Source of the DNA: CAWAYR01 sp050250955
GTDB lineage: Bacteria > Acidobacteriota > Vicinamibacteria > Vicinamibacterales > UBA2999
Direction: 5' to 3'
DNA: 64,000 nucleotides
Assembly: GCA_050250955.1 (NCBI GenBank)
Contig: JBFWNR010000003.1
Span: 186,001 to 250,000 of the forward strand
The notes under the pieces were generated by a model. It was given only the letters and a program-made list of their open reading frames with translations. It had not been told where the DNA came from and searched no databases. Made by a program: the position numbers and the translations under genes. Below are positions 33,736 through 41,120 of this stretch, piece after piece. Position 1 is the first letter of the stretch. Every line of letters begins with the position of its first letter.

Positions 33736-33902
33736 GACGTCGCTCCGCAGCGGCAGGTCTCGGCGCAGCGGCAGGCCGCGCCGCACGAGCAGGTCGGGCT
33801 GCAGCGGCAGGCCGTCTTGGGAGACGAGGACGGCTGGCACCCGCAGGTGCACGACGGGCCGGGGCAGGTGTTGCAGGGGCAGGCGTTCGACTGGGACGAC
33901 AT
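33732..33902 (-). CDS. metallothionein-like peptide, 56 aa with 14 Cys
   Basis: ATG 33902 with AAGGAG seven bases upstream opens a 56-residue frame ending in TGA that overlaps the YtkA gene start (GTGA). Cysteines sit at 8, 10, 13, 18, 20, 22, 32, 34, 38, 40, 44, 46, 50 and 52, mostly as CxC: CPCNTC, CTCGC, then three CxC pairs in CSCGAACRCAETCRC. A quarter of all residues are Cys, and there are no hydrophobic spans or signal peptide, so it should be cytosolic and bind soft metals (Cu, Zn, Cd). No known metallothionein family is matched by eye. An RiPP precursor is the alternative, but no modifying enzyme of that kind is adjacent. Confidence 0.7.
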   Translation of the reverse strand: MSSQSNACPCNTCPGPSCTCGCQPSSSPKTACRCSPTCSCGAACRCAETCRCGATS

Positions 33903-33923
33903 GGTCAGGCTCCTTGGCTGCGG

Positions 33924-33940
33924 GTTGACATCAGGTCAAC
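33924..33940. promoter_or_regulatory. GTTGAC-N5-GTCAAC inverted repeat upstream of the Cys-rich operon
   Basis: Perfect 6-base arms GTTGAC (33924-33929) and GTCAAC (33935-33940) separated by ATCAG, lying 22-38 bases upstream of the Cys-rich peptide start. TTGAC also reads as a -35 hexamer on the minus strand. The geometry fits a dimeric regulator such as a MerR- or ArsR-type metal sensor; no such regulator gene is next to it, only an AraC-type gene 70 bases further upstream. Confidence 0.45.
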
Positions 33941-34010
33941 GCCGAGGAGTCTCCCATCCACCCCACCGGCCGCGATTGAACGCGGCAGCTGTTGTCGTTG
34001 AACGAATCGG

Positions 34011-34877
34011 CTATTCCACCGGACGCGGGAACCGGCGCACCGCCGGCGCCTCGGTCGCGATGGCGAACGGCGACGCGATCTCGGTGAAGTCGCCGCGCAT
34101 CAGCACCGACGGCGCCATGCCGACCATCTGGTAGAACGTCCGGGTCAGGTGCGCGGCATCGGCGAAGTCGGCGGCGTGGGCGGCGGCGGCCAGGGTGCGT
34201 TCCGAACCGACGGCGACCATGGCGCGGGTCAGCTTGCGCCACAGCAGGTAGCGGCTGAACGGCAGGCCGACCTGTTCCTTGAAGAGGTGCGCGAAGCGGC
34301 TCGGCGAGAGGCACGCCGTCCCGGCGGCGTCGGCCAGCGACAGTCGGAGGTCGTCGGACTGCCGGATGGCGTCGAGCACGGCGGTCACCCGTGGGTCGAG
34401 CCGGCGGGCCGGGGCCTTGCCGGGCCGCAGCGCCTGGACGGCGCGGCGGACCAGCGCGTCGACGTCGGTGACCTCGTCGGGCTGCTCGACCAGGATGCGC
34501 AGCTCCCGTGCCACCGCATCGGCCCGGGCCGCCGACAGGGCGGTGACGTCCCGGGACAGCGAACCACAGAGCCACGCCCCCTCGCTCGACTCGGGGTCCA
34601 CGAACAGCATGACGCCGTGGGCGCCATTGCAGTCGAACGCGTGCTCGACGTCCGGGCGCACGATGGCGGCGGCGCACTCCTGCCAGATCGCGTCGGCGCC
34701 GCAGATGGCGACGGCGCCGTCGAGGGCGACGACCACCTGGATGGCGTGGTGCGCATGGGCGGGGACCAGGCCCCTGGCGCGGGCGGTGAGCAGGAACCCG
34801 CCCTCCCAGAGATACCAGCGCGGCTCGCTCAGCCAGCGGTAGGTCCGGTCGTCCGACGCGGTCGTGGTCGCAGCGAT
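34011..34877 (-). CDS. AraC family transcriptional regulator (start uncertain)
   Basis: About 288 residues. An N-terminal cupin-like domain (LVPAHAHHAIQVVVALDGAV, IVRPDVEHAFDCNGAHG) precedes a C-terminal AraC DNA-binding domain (LSLADAAGTACLSPSRFAHLFKEQVGLPFSRYLLWRKL and a second HTH). The frame has no ATG, GTG or TTG near a sensible start. The best candidate is ATC at 34877, 10 bases after GGGAGGGG, or a CTG slightly downstream; the frame stays open upstream through htpG in another reading frame. It is 108 bases upstream of the Cys-rich peptide gene on the same strand and may control that operon. Confidence 0.75.
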   Translation of the reverse strand: MAATTTASDDRTYRWLSEPRWYLWEGGFLLTARARGLVPAHAHHAIQVVVALDGAVAICGADAIWQECAAAIVRPDVEHAFDCNGAHGVMLFVDPESSEGAWLCGSLSRDVTALSAARADAVARELRILVEQPDEVTDVDALVRRAVQALRPGKAPARRLDPRVTAVLDAIRQSDDLRLSLADAAGTACLSPSRFAHLFKEQVGLPFSRYLLWRKLTRAMVAVGSERTLAAAAHAADFADAAHLTRTFYQMVGMAPSVLMRGDFTEIASPFAIATEAPAVRRFPRPVE

Positions 34878-34966
34878 GCGCGGCGCCCCTCCCGGCTGGC
34901 GCCGGTGGATTCTAGCAGCCCCTGGGCCGCCGTCCCACGGCGGAACCGGGGTCCCGCTGCGGCGCG

Positions 34967-36907
34967 TCAGTTGCCCGGCGTCCAGATCCGCGATGGACCG
35001 GCCCCGGCCAGCGTCAGCATCACCTCGTTCAGCCGCCTGACGAAGGCCGCCGGATCGTCGATCTGCCCGCCCTCGGCGAGCGTCGCCTGATCGAAGAGGA
35101 TCTGGCTCCAGTCGGCGAACTTCGCCGGGTCGGTCTCCTCGGCGAGTCGGCGCACCACCGGGTGGGCCGGGTTCACCTCCAGGATCGGCTTGGTGGACGG
35201 CACGTCCTGGCCGGCGGCCTTGAGCATCCGCTCGAGATTGGTACTGAGACCCTCGGCGCTGCTGACCAGGCACGCCGGCGAGTCGGTGAGCCGGTGGGTC
35301 ACCCGCACGGCGCTGGCGCGCGCCTCGAGTGCCTGCCGCATGCGCTCGAGCAGGTCGGCGTGCTCGCCGGCCGGCGTGTTCTCGTCGGCCGCCGGCGCCT
35401 CGCCGCCGATGGCGCTCAGGTCGAGGTCCCGGGCCGCCGCCGACTGCAGCGGCTTGCCGTCGAATTCGTGCAGCGACCCGGCCACCCACTCGTCGATGCG
35501 CTCGTGCAGCAGCAGCACTTCGACCCCGAGCTTGCGGAAGATCTCGAGGTGCGGGCTGTGCCGGGCCGCCGCGTAGCCGTCGGCGGTGATGTAGTAGATG
35601 GCGGTCTGGCCGTCCTTCATGCGGCCGACGTAGTCGGCGAGCGAGACCGTCTGGGCGTCGTCGGCGTGGTGGGTGGACGAGAAGCGCAGCAGCTTCGCCA
35701 GCCGTTCCCGGTTGCCGGGATCCTCGGGGAGACCTTCCTTCAGCACGCGCCCGAACGTCGTCCAGAAGGTCCGGTACTTCTCCGGCTCCTTCTCGGCCAG
35801 CTCCTCGAGCAGGCCCAGCACCCGCTTGACGCCCGCGGTCCGGATCGCCTGCACGTCCCTGGACTGCTGCAGGATCTCGCGCGACACGTTGAGCGGCAGG
35901 TCGCTCGAGTCGACCACCCCGCGCACGAAGCGCAGGTAGGCCGGCATGAGCTGCTCGGCGTCGTCCATGATGAAGACGCGGCGGACGTAGAGCTTCACGC
36001 CGCGTCGCTGCTCGCGGTCCCACAGGTCGAAGGGCGCCCGCGCCGGCACGTAGAGGAGCAGCGTGAACTCCTGGAGGCCCTCGACCTTGGCATGGGTGTA
36101 GGCGAGTGGCGCGTCCACGTCGTGGGCCACGTGCCGGTAGAGCTCGTGGTATTGCTCCTCGGTGATCTCCGCCTTGGGCCGGGCCCACAGCGCCGAGGCG
36201 CGGTTCACCTGCTCGTCCTCGTCGGTGGTCACCTGCGCCTTGGCCTCGCCGTCCCACCGTTCCTTCTTCATCAGGATGGGGATGGCGATGTGGTCCGAGT
36301 ACTTGCGCAGGATCTCGCGCAGGCGGTGGCCGTTGAGCAGCTCGTCCTCGTCGGGGCGCAGGTGCAGGACCACGTCGGTGCCGCGTCCGGCCTTCTCCAC
36401 CGTCTCGACCGTGTAGCCGCCTTCGCCGCCGCTCTCCCACCGCACGCCGTGTTCGGCGGTGAGCCCGGCGCGGCGGGTGGTCAGGGTGACGCGGTCGGCG
36501 ACGATGAACGCCGAGTAGAAGCCGACGCCGAACTGCCCGATGAGGTGGGCGTCCCTGGCGCGGTCGGCGGTCAGGCTGGCGAGGAACTCGCGCGTGCCGG
36601 ACTTGGCGATGGTGCCGATGTGCTCGACGACCTCCTGGCGCGACATCCCGATGCCGTTGTCCGACACCGTGATGGTCCGCGCCGCGCGGTCGTAGCTGAC
36701 GCGGATCCGCAGCTCGGGGTCGTTCTCGAACAGCGCCCCGTCGGTCATCGCCTCGAAGCGCAGTTTGTCGGCGGCGTCCGAGGCGTTGGAGACGAGCTCG
36801 CGCAGGAAGATCTCCTTGTTGCCGTACAAGGAGTGGATCATCAGGTGGAGGAGCTGGGAGACCTCGGCCTGGAAGCCCAGGGTTTCTTTCGTCGTCGTGT
36901 CAGCCAT
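34967..36907 (-). CDS. htpG: HtpG (Hsp90) molecular chaperone
   Basis: A 646-residue Hsp90. The N-terminal ATPase domain begins ETLGFQAEVSQLLHLMIHSLYGNKEIFLRELVSNASDA, and the Bergerat-fold motifs DNGIGM and GQFGVGFYSAF follow. The middle domain is intact and the short C-terminal dimerisation domain ends without a eukaryotic MEEVD. It folds and stabilises client proteins under stress in an ATP-dependent way. ATG 36907 (MADTTTKETLGF) fits the family start; a TTG 33 bases upstream would add 11 unlikely residues. No heat-shock promoter was recognised. Stop-to-start distance to the AraC gene is about 90 bases. Confidence 0.97.
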   Translation of the reverse strand: MADTTTKETLGFQAEVSQLLHLMIHSLYGNKEIFLRELVSNASDAADKLRFEAMTDGALFENDPELRIRVSYDRAARTITVSDNGIGMSRQEVVEHIGTIAKSGTREFLASLTADRARDAHLIGQFGVGFYSAFIVADRVTLTTRRAGLTAEHGVRWESGGEGGYTVETVEKAGRGTDVVLHLRPDEDELLNGHRLREILRKYSDHIAIPILMKKERWDGEAKAQVTTDEDEQVNRASALWARPKAEITEEQYHELYRHVAHDVDAPLAYTHAKVEGLQEFTLLLYVPARAPFDLWDREQRRGVKLYVRRVFIMDDAEQLMPAYLRFVRGVVDSSDLPLNVSREILQQSRDVQAIRTAGVKRVLGLLEELAEKEPEKYRTFWTTFGRVLKEGLPEDPGNRERLAKLLRFSSTHHADDAQTVSLADYVGRMKDGQTAIYYITADGYAAARHSPHLEIFRKLGVEVLLLHERIDEWVAGSLHEFDGKPLQSAAARDLDLSAIGGEAPAADENTPAGEHADLLERMRQALEARASAVRVTHRLTDSPACLVSSAEGLSTNLERMLKAAGQDVPSTKPILEVNPAHPVVRRLAEETDPAKFADWSQILFDQATLAEGGQIDDPAAFVRRLNEVMLTLAGAGPSRIWTPGN

Positions 36908-36983
36908 GGGTGTCGGTGCCACGGGGAAGTCGTGGCTCAACCGAAAATTCTGCCACGTCCGGCGGCCCGCGGTCTCGGGTGCT

Positions 36984-37226
36984 TCAGCGCAGGCCGTAGA
37001 CGCGCACGGCCAGGACGACCACCTCGGCCAGATAGCCGATCCCGATCAGCACGGCCAGCGGCTGCCAGATGCGGGTCGCCAGCCGGGCCCCCGGTGGGCG
37101 GGGCGGCCGTGGCCGCTGCGCCCGGCGTTCGAGCTGCGCCCGGCAGCGCGCCCTGAGGCGTTCGGCTCGCGCGGCGTCCGGCGCGGCAGTCGGGAGGACG
37201 GCCAGGTGCATCATCGGGTCGGACAT
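36984..37226 (-). CDS. small single-span membrane protein downstream of ECF sigma factor
   Basis: An 80-residue protein starting at ATG 37226 (MSDPMMHLAVLPTAAPDAARAERL). An Arg/Pro-rich helix covers residues 20-50, then one hydrophobic span (PLAVLIGIGYLAEVVVLAV). It overlaps the end of the sigma-factor gene by 16 bases. The position and topology (cytosolic N-terminus, one span) fit a minimal anti-sigma or membrane partner, but there is no zinc-binding HxxxCxxC motif. The function is inferred from context alone. Confidence 0.65.
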   Translation of the reverse strand: MSDPMMHLAVLPTAAPDAARAERLRARCRAQLERRAQRPRPPRPPGARLATRIWQPLAVLIGIGYLAEVVVLAVRVYGLR

Positions 37227-37804
37227 GGCGTCATCCCTCCGGCCGCCGGTTCCGCCCCTTCCCGGTCCAGCGCCTTCGCCAGCGCTTCGCGGGCCCGGTG
37301 CAGCCGCTGGCGCAGCGCCGCCGGCGTGATGCCGCACACGTCGGCCGCATCCGACGGATCCAGGCCGGCTACGGCCACGAGCAGCAGCACCTCGCGGGCG
37401 GCCAGCGGCAGCCCGGCCAGCGCCTTTTCGACCCGCCGTTCGAGTTCGCCAGCCGCGGTCAGCTCGAACGGCGACGAGTGGTCGAGGCTCACCGGCCACA
37501 GCGCGACGAGGCCGGCGGTCGCCGAATCCTCGAGCAGGCGGGAGCGACGGTAGCTGATGTGGAGGTGGCGGGCCACGGTGAACAGCCATGGACCGAGACG
37601 GGTGTCGGGCTGCAGGCGCGGGGCATGCGTCACCAGCCGCAGCCAGGTCTCCTCGAGCAGGTCTTCGGCGACCTCGCGCCGGCGTGACAGCCGGGCCAGG
37701 AACGTGAACAGCGGGATGTTGAACGCGGCGTGCACGACGTCGAAGGCGTCGCCGTCCCCGCGGCGAAGCCGCTCGACCAGCGCCAGCTCGCACTCCCGGT
37801 CCAT
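37211..37804 (-). CDS. ECF-type RNA polymerase sigma factor
   Basis: A 197-residue sigma-70 family factor. Region 2 is visible as LFTFLARLSRRREVAEDLLEETWLRLVTHA and WLFTVARHLHISYRRS; region 4 as ALAGLPLAAREVLLLVAVAGLDPSDAADVCGITPAALRQRLHRAREAL. The linker between them is short, as in ECF factors, and the 'DPSDAAD' helix is close to the sigma-70 region 4.2 HTH. It should drive a small regulon, probably including its own operon. A perfect inverted repeat lies 27-46 bases upstream of its start. The downstream small membrane protein may be its partner. Confidence 0.9.
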   Translation of the reverse strand: MDRECELALVERLRRGDGDAFDVVHAAFNIPLFTFLARLSRRREVAEDLLEETWLRLVTHAPRLQPDTRLGPWLFTVARHLHISYRRSRLLEDSATAGLVALWPVSLDHSSPFELTAAGELERRVEKALAGLPLAAREVLLLVAVAGLDPSDAADVCGITPAALRQRLHRAREALAKALDREGAEPAAGGMTPCPTR

Positions 37805-37830
37805 GGCCGTACTAACGCGCGGGCGTCGCC

Positions 37831-37850
37831 GGCGTGACAGGCGTCACGCC
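37831..37850. promoter_or_regulatory. perfect inverted repeat between ECF sigma factor and divergent membrane gene
   Basis: GGCGTGAC-aggc-GTCACGCC (37831-37850) is flanked by a further imperfect extension (GGGCGTCG...CGACGCCC). It is centred about 36 bases upstream of the sigma-factor start and 67 upstream of the divergent membrane gene. It could be an operator, or simply a strong hairpin in the 5' leader. Confidence 0.35.
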
Positions 37851-37907
37851 GACGCCCCGGCAGCGTTGATCCCCTGGAGAGACGCTGTCACCCCACCAGA
37901 GGTATCC

Positions 37908-38255
37908 ATGGAGATGTTCCTGCAAGCCGGGTTGTTCGCCAAGCTGAGTCTGATGCTCGGTCTCGTGCCGCTCGGCATGGGCGTCACCTACCTGCTCCGC
38001 CCGACGGAACGGCATCTGGCACTGATGCGGCCGCTGTCGCTCGTCGGCCTGTTCGCCTCGCTGGCCGGGGCCATGCTCGGCCTCGTCAACGCGCTCAGCG
38101 TGGTCTGGCGGCGCGACCTGACGGCCGACCTGGTCCGCATGATGGCCGTGGGCACCGCCGAGTCGCTGGTCACGCTGGTGGTCGGCTTCGCCTCGCTGAC
38201 CGTGGCGTGGCTGCTCGTCGCCGTCGGCATGGGGCGGCGAAGCGAAGGCCTGTAG
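37908..38255 (+). CDS. three-span membrane protein, MotA/TolQ/ExbB-like in layout
   Basis: A 115-residue protein starting at ATG 37908 (MEMFLQAGLFAKLSLMLGLVPLGMGVTYLL). Three hydrophobic segments are seen at about 8-31, 45-65 and 88-108, with a charged loop RRPTERHLALMRP-like and WRRDLTADLVRMMAVGTAESL between them. The last loop-plus-span (AVGTAESLVTLVVGFASLTVAWLLVAVG) resembles the final spans of MotA/ExbB proton-channel proteins. The gene is divergent from the ECF sigma factor and may belong to its regulon. No partner (MotB/ExbD) is nearby. Confidence 0.6.
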   Translation: MEMFLQAGLFAKLSLMLGLVPLGMGVTYLLRPTERHLALMRPLSLVGLFASLAGAMLGLVNALSVVWRRDLTADLVRMMAVGTAESLVTLVVGFASLTVAWLLVAVGMGRRSEGL

Positions 38256-38279
38256 CCCGCGCGCTCCGACCACCGTCGT

Positions 38280-39359
38280 TCAGTGGCCGTTGTCAACGCG
38301 GCGACGTGGCGGGGTCGAGGCCACCGCCCGCCAGTCCTGGCCATCGAACTCCCACGTGTCTCCGAAGACCGCAGTGCCGTCGTGGCCGCCGAACAGGAGC
38401 GCGACGCCCCGCGCTGTGTCGTACGCCATCGCCGCGTGATTGCGTGCGGCCGGGCCGGACCGCGTCAGCTGGCGCCAGGTGCCGCCGTCCCGCACCCATG
38501 TATCGCTGTCGCGGGCCGTGCCGGTCCAGCCGCCGAAGCGGAGCAGCCCGCCGAGCCCGGCGTGATAGGTCATCACCGGGTTGAACCGCGCCGACGGGGG
38601 CGGCCCGGCGGCGGCACGCCAGGCGGCGCCGTCCCACTCCCACGTCTGCGGATCGACCAGGGACGGAGGGCCGCCCGACAGCGCCGTGACCTGGCGCCGC
38701 TCGTCGTACGCCAGGGCCCCGCCGTTGCGCGGCGGCGGGCCGTCCGATGCCACCTGTCGCCACTCGCGGCCGTCCCACTCCCAGGTATCCCCGTAGCGAA
38801 CGCGGCCGTCCGCTGCCCGCCCGTATCCGCCGAACAGCACGATGCGGTCGCGGCGCGGGTCGTAGGCGATCGCGGCCTCGGCGCGCGGTGCGGGTCCCGG
38901 CGCGTCCCGCCGTTGCCATCGTTCGCCGTCGAAGACCCAGGTGTCGCCGAGCACCGTCTGCCACTCGTCGCCGGCGCCGAAGAGCACGCGGTTGCCGCCG
39001 AACAGGATGATCTGGCCACGCGCGGAGTCGTACGCCATCGCCGCAAACGTGCGTGGCGAGGGCCCGTCCACCGCCAGCCGGTGCCAGCGACGGTCGGCGG
39101 CGCGCCAACCCCACGTGTCGCTGCGCACCGCCCCTTCGTCGGCGCCCCCGAACAGCACCACCTGTCGGCGGCCGGCGTGGTAGGCCATCGCGTGCGCGTT
39201 GCGTACCCCCACCTCGGCAGGCGGGCCGCCATCCGGCGGGCCCGGGGCCGACGTGCAGGCAGCAACCAGCAGCGCGGCGATCGCCACGCTGGCACAGGGT
39301 CCGGATCGCCGTGCCGACCTCTGGCGATACCATGACGGGGTGCTCGCGACGGCGGTCAT
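38280..39359 (-). CDS. Kelch-repeat lipoprotein
   Basis: A 359-residue protein from ATG 39359 with a lipoprotein signal (SVAIAALLVAACTSAP; the lipobox Cys is in AAC). The mature part consists of about six Kelch repeats, each with a 'xxYDxxRxxxVLFGG...DTWxWDGxxWxxV' pattern, for example AMAYHAGRRQVVLFGG and AIAYDPRRDRIVLFGGYG. The repeats are close in sequence to each other and imply one propeller. Kelch propellers are binding scaffolds; no catalytic residues are seen. It lies just downstream of the amidase gene on the same strand with 93 bases between. Confidence 0.85.
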   Translation of the reverse strand: MTAVASTPSWYRQRSARRSGPCASVAIAALLVAACTSAPGPPDGGPPAEVGVRNAHAMAYHAGRRQVVLFGGADEGAVRSDTWGWRAADRRWHRLAVDGPSPRTFAAMAYDSARGQIILFGGNRVLFGAGDEWQTVLGDTWVFDGERWQRRDAPGPAPRAEAAIAYDPRRDRIVLFGGYGRAADGRVRYGDTWEWDGREWRQVASDGPPPRNGGALAYDERRQVTALSGGPPSLVDPQTWEWDGAAWRAAAGPPPSARFNPVMTYHAGLGGLLRFGGWTGTARDSDTWVRDGGTWRQLTRSGPAARNHAAMAYDTARGVALLFGGHDGTAVFGDTWEFDGQDWRAVASTPPRRRVDNGH

Positions 39360-39452
39360 GGCGTCAGAATCGCCATTATCTGTGCGCTCGACCGCTGTCC
39401 ACGAGCCAGTCCGTCGCGACGACCGGGACATCGTCCGGCCGACGCGGCGGGC

Positions 39453-41006
39453 TCAGCCGGCGACCGCCGGAAGCCGCTCGCCGTGGCGCGTCGCCTGCTC
39501 GAACGCGTGCGCCAGCTGCAGCACGCTCCACTCGTCGCGGTGCCGGCCGACGATCTGCAGGCCCACCGGCAGACCCGACGCCGTGAACCCCGCCGGCACC
39601 GAGATCGCCGGCGTGGCCATCATCGTCACGTACCAGCACGAGCGCATCCAGTCGATGTAGGACGCCATCGCGCGGCCGTCGATCTCGGTGGGATAGGGCG
39701 TGGTCAGGTCGAAGGGCTCGACCTGGGTCACCGGCAGGACGAAGTAGTCGTACTTCTCGAGGAACTGCCGGCTCTCGACGTAGAAGCGCGCCTGGCGCGC
39801 CAGCGCCCGGCTGACGTCGGCGCCGGTGGTCTTCTCGGCCTGGGCCACCTCGTACTTGATGGTGTCCTTCACCCACTCGGGCCGCTGGGCGATGAGCGCG
39901 GCGTACTGAGCGTGATTGGCCACGTAGCGGAGCACGGGGAAAGCGTCGTCGATGCCGGTGAAGTCGGGCTCGGCCTCCTCGACCACGCAGCCGAGCGTCT
40001 CGAACACCGTGCGGGTGCCGTCGACCACGCGGCGGATCTCCGGCTGGACCGGGATGCCGCCCAGTCCGCGCCACCAGGCGATCCGCACGCCCTTGAAGTC
40101 GCGGCCGAGCGGCCGGCGGAATCGGGCCGGGTCCTCGTCGATCGACAGGCTGCCGGCACTCGGGCCGGCGATGGCGCTCAGGAACAACGCCACGTCGGCT
40201 ACCGTGCGGGCAATCGGGCCGGACACCGACAGCGGCGACCAGCCGCCACCCTCGTTGGCGATCCGGCCGGGCGACGGCCGCAGGCCGACCACGTTGCAGA
40301 AGGCCGGCGGATTGCGCAGCGAGCCGCCGGTGTCGCTGCCGTCGGCGATCGGCAGCATCCGGCAGGCGGTGGCCACGGCGGCGCCGCCGCTGCTGCCGCC
40401 GCACGTCCTGGCCAGATCGTAGGGATTGCGGGTGGCGCCGAAGACCTCGTTGAAGGTCTGCGAGCCGGCGCCGAACTCGGGGGTGTTGGTCTTGCCGAGG
40501 GTCACGGCCCCCGCCGCCTTGATCTTCGTCACGATCATCGCGTCGCGTGTCGGCACGTGGTCGCGGAAGAAGCGCGAGCCGCGCGTCGTGCGGATGCCGG
40601 CGGTGTCCACCAGGTCCTTGTGGGCCACCGGCAGGCCGTGCAGCACGCCGGTGGGGCCGCGGCGGGCGATCGCCTCGTCGGCCCGTGCCGCGCCGGCCAT
40701 CGCCTGGTCGGCCACCAGCGTGACGATGGCGTTGACCGTGGGGTTGACGCGATCGATCTGCGCCAGGTGCGCGGTCATCACCTCGCGCGCCGATACCTGC
40801 TTCTTCGCCAGCCGGCCGGCCAGCTCGACGGCGGTCATCCGGCACAGCTCGGGAGTCGCCGCGGGCGCGGCCGGCTGTGCCGCGACGGCCCCGGGGCGCC
40901 CGGCGGCGCCGGCGACACCGACCATCAGGGTGGTGGCGAAGTCCCGGCGCGTCATCGCGTGGGGCGACGGGCCGGCGGCGGGCTGACGGTCGTGATCGCA
41001 GGACAT
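39453..41006 (-). CDS. exported amidase (amidase signature family)
   Basis: A 517-residue amidase. ATG 41006 is preceded by AGGAGGGG, and a twin-arginine leader (MTRRDFATTLMVGVAGAAG) begins at residue 18. The Ser-cisSer-Lys triad is intact: Lys130 in PVAHKDLVD, the cis-Ser in GGSSGGAA (205-206) and Ser229 in GSDTGGSLRNPP. Family members hydrolyse amides or glutaminyl-tRNA-type bonds; a periplasmic form with this leader points to an amide or ester scavenging role, not GatA. Substrate unknown. It is divergent from the PadR gene and shares its operator region. Confidence 0.9.
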   Translation of the reverse strand: MSCDHDRQPAAGPSPHAMTRRDFATTLMVGVAGAAGRPGAVAAQPAAPAATPELCRMTAVELAGRLAKKQVSAREVMTAHLAQIDRVNPTVNAIVTLVADQAMAGAARADEAIARRGPTGVLHGLPVAHKDLVDTAGIRTTRGSRFFRDHVPTRDAMIVTKIKAAGAVTLGKTNTPEFGAGSQTFNEVFGATRNPYDLARTCGGSSGGAAVATACRMLPIADGSDTGGSLRNPPAFCNVVGLRPSPGRIANEGGGWSPLSVSGPIARTVADVALFLSAIAGPSAGSLSIDEDPARFRRPLGRDFKGVRIAWWRGLGGIPVQPEIRRVVDGTRTVFETLGCVVEEAEPDFTGIDDAFPVLRYVANHAQYAALIAQRPEWVKDTIKYEVAQAEKTTGADVSRALARQARFYVESRQFLEKYDYFVLPVTQVEPFDLTTPYPTEIDGRAMASYIDWMRSCWYVTMMATPAISVPAGFTASGLPVGLQIVGRHRDEWSVLQLAHAFEQATRHGERLPAVAG

Positions 41007-41078
41007 CGGGGCCCCTCCTGGCGGGCGGCGTCGAGAATAGCCCGGAAGCCGACGACCAGCTCGCAACGGTTGCATCTC

Positions 41079-41094
41079 TATATCAACTGATATA
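41079..41094. promoter_or_regulatory. perfect inverted repeat, probable PadR operator
   Basis: TATATCA-ac-TGATATA (41079-41094) lies 26 bases upstream of the PadR start. The arms are exact and strongly AT-rich against the 70 % G+C background. A PadR dimer is expected to bind such a site and repress its own operon; the divergent amidase may also be affected. Confidence 0.65.
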
Positions 41095-41120
41095 CAGTCG
41101 GCGCCGCGCCGCCCTCGCCC

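Noticed and set aside
33732..33902. Reading the Cys-rich peptide as an RiPP precursor
   Set aside because: No leader-like segment and no LanM, YcaO, radical SAM or DUF692-type modifying enzyme adjacent; metal binding explains the CxC pattern better, though this is not excluded.
34011..36440. 809-codon frame joining the AraC regulator to sequence inside htpG
   Set aside because: The upstream part is merely an alternative frame of htpG and shows no domain; only the last 290 or so codons are a gene.
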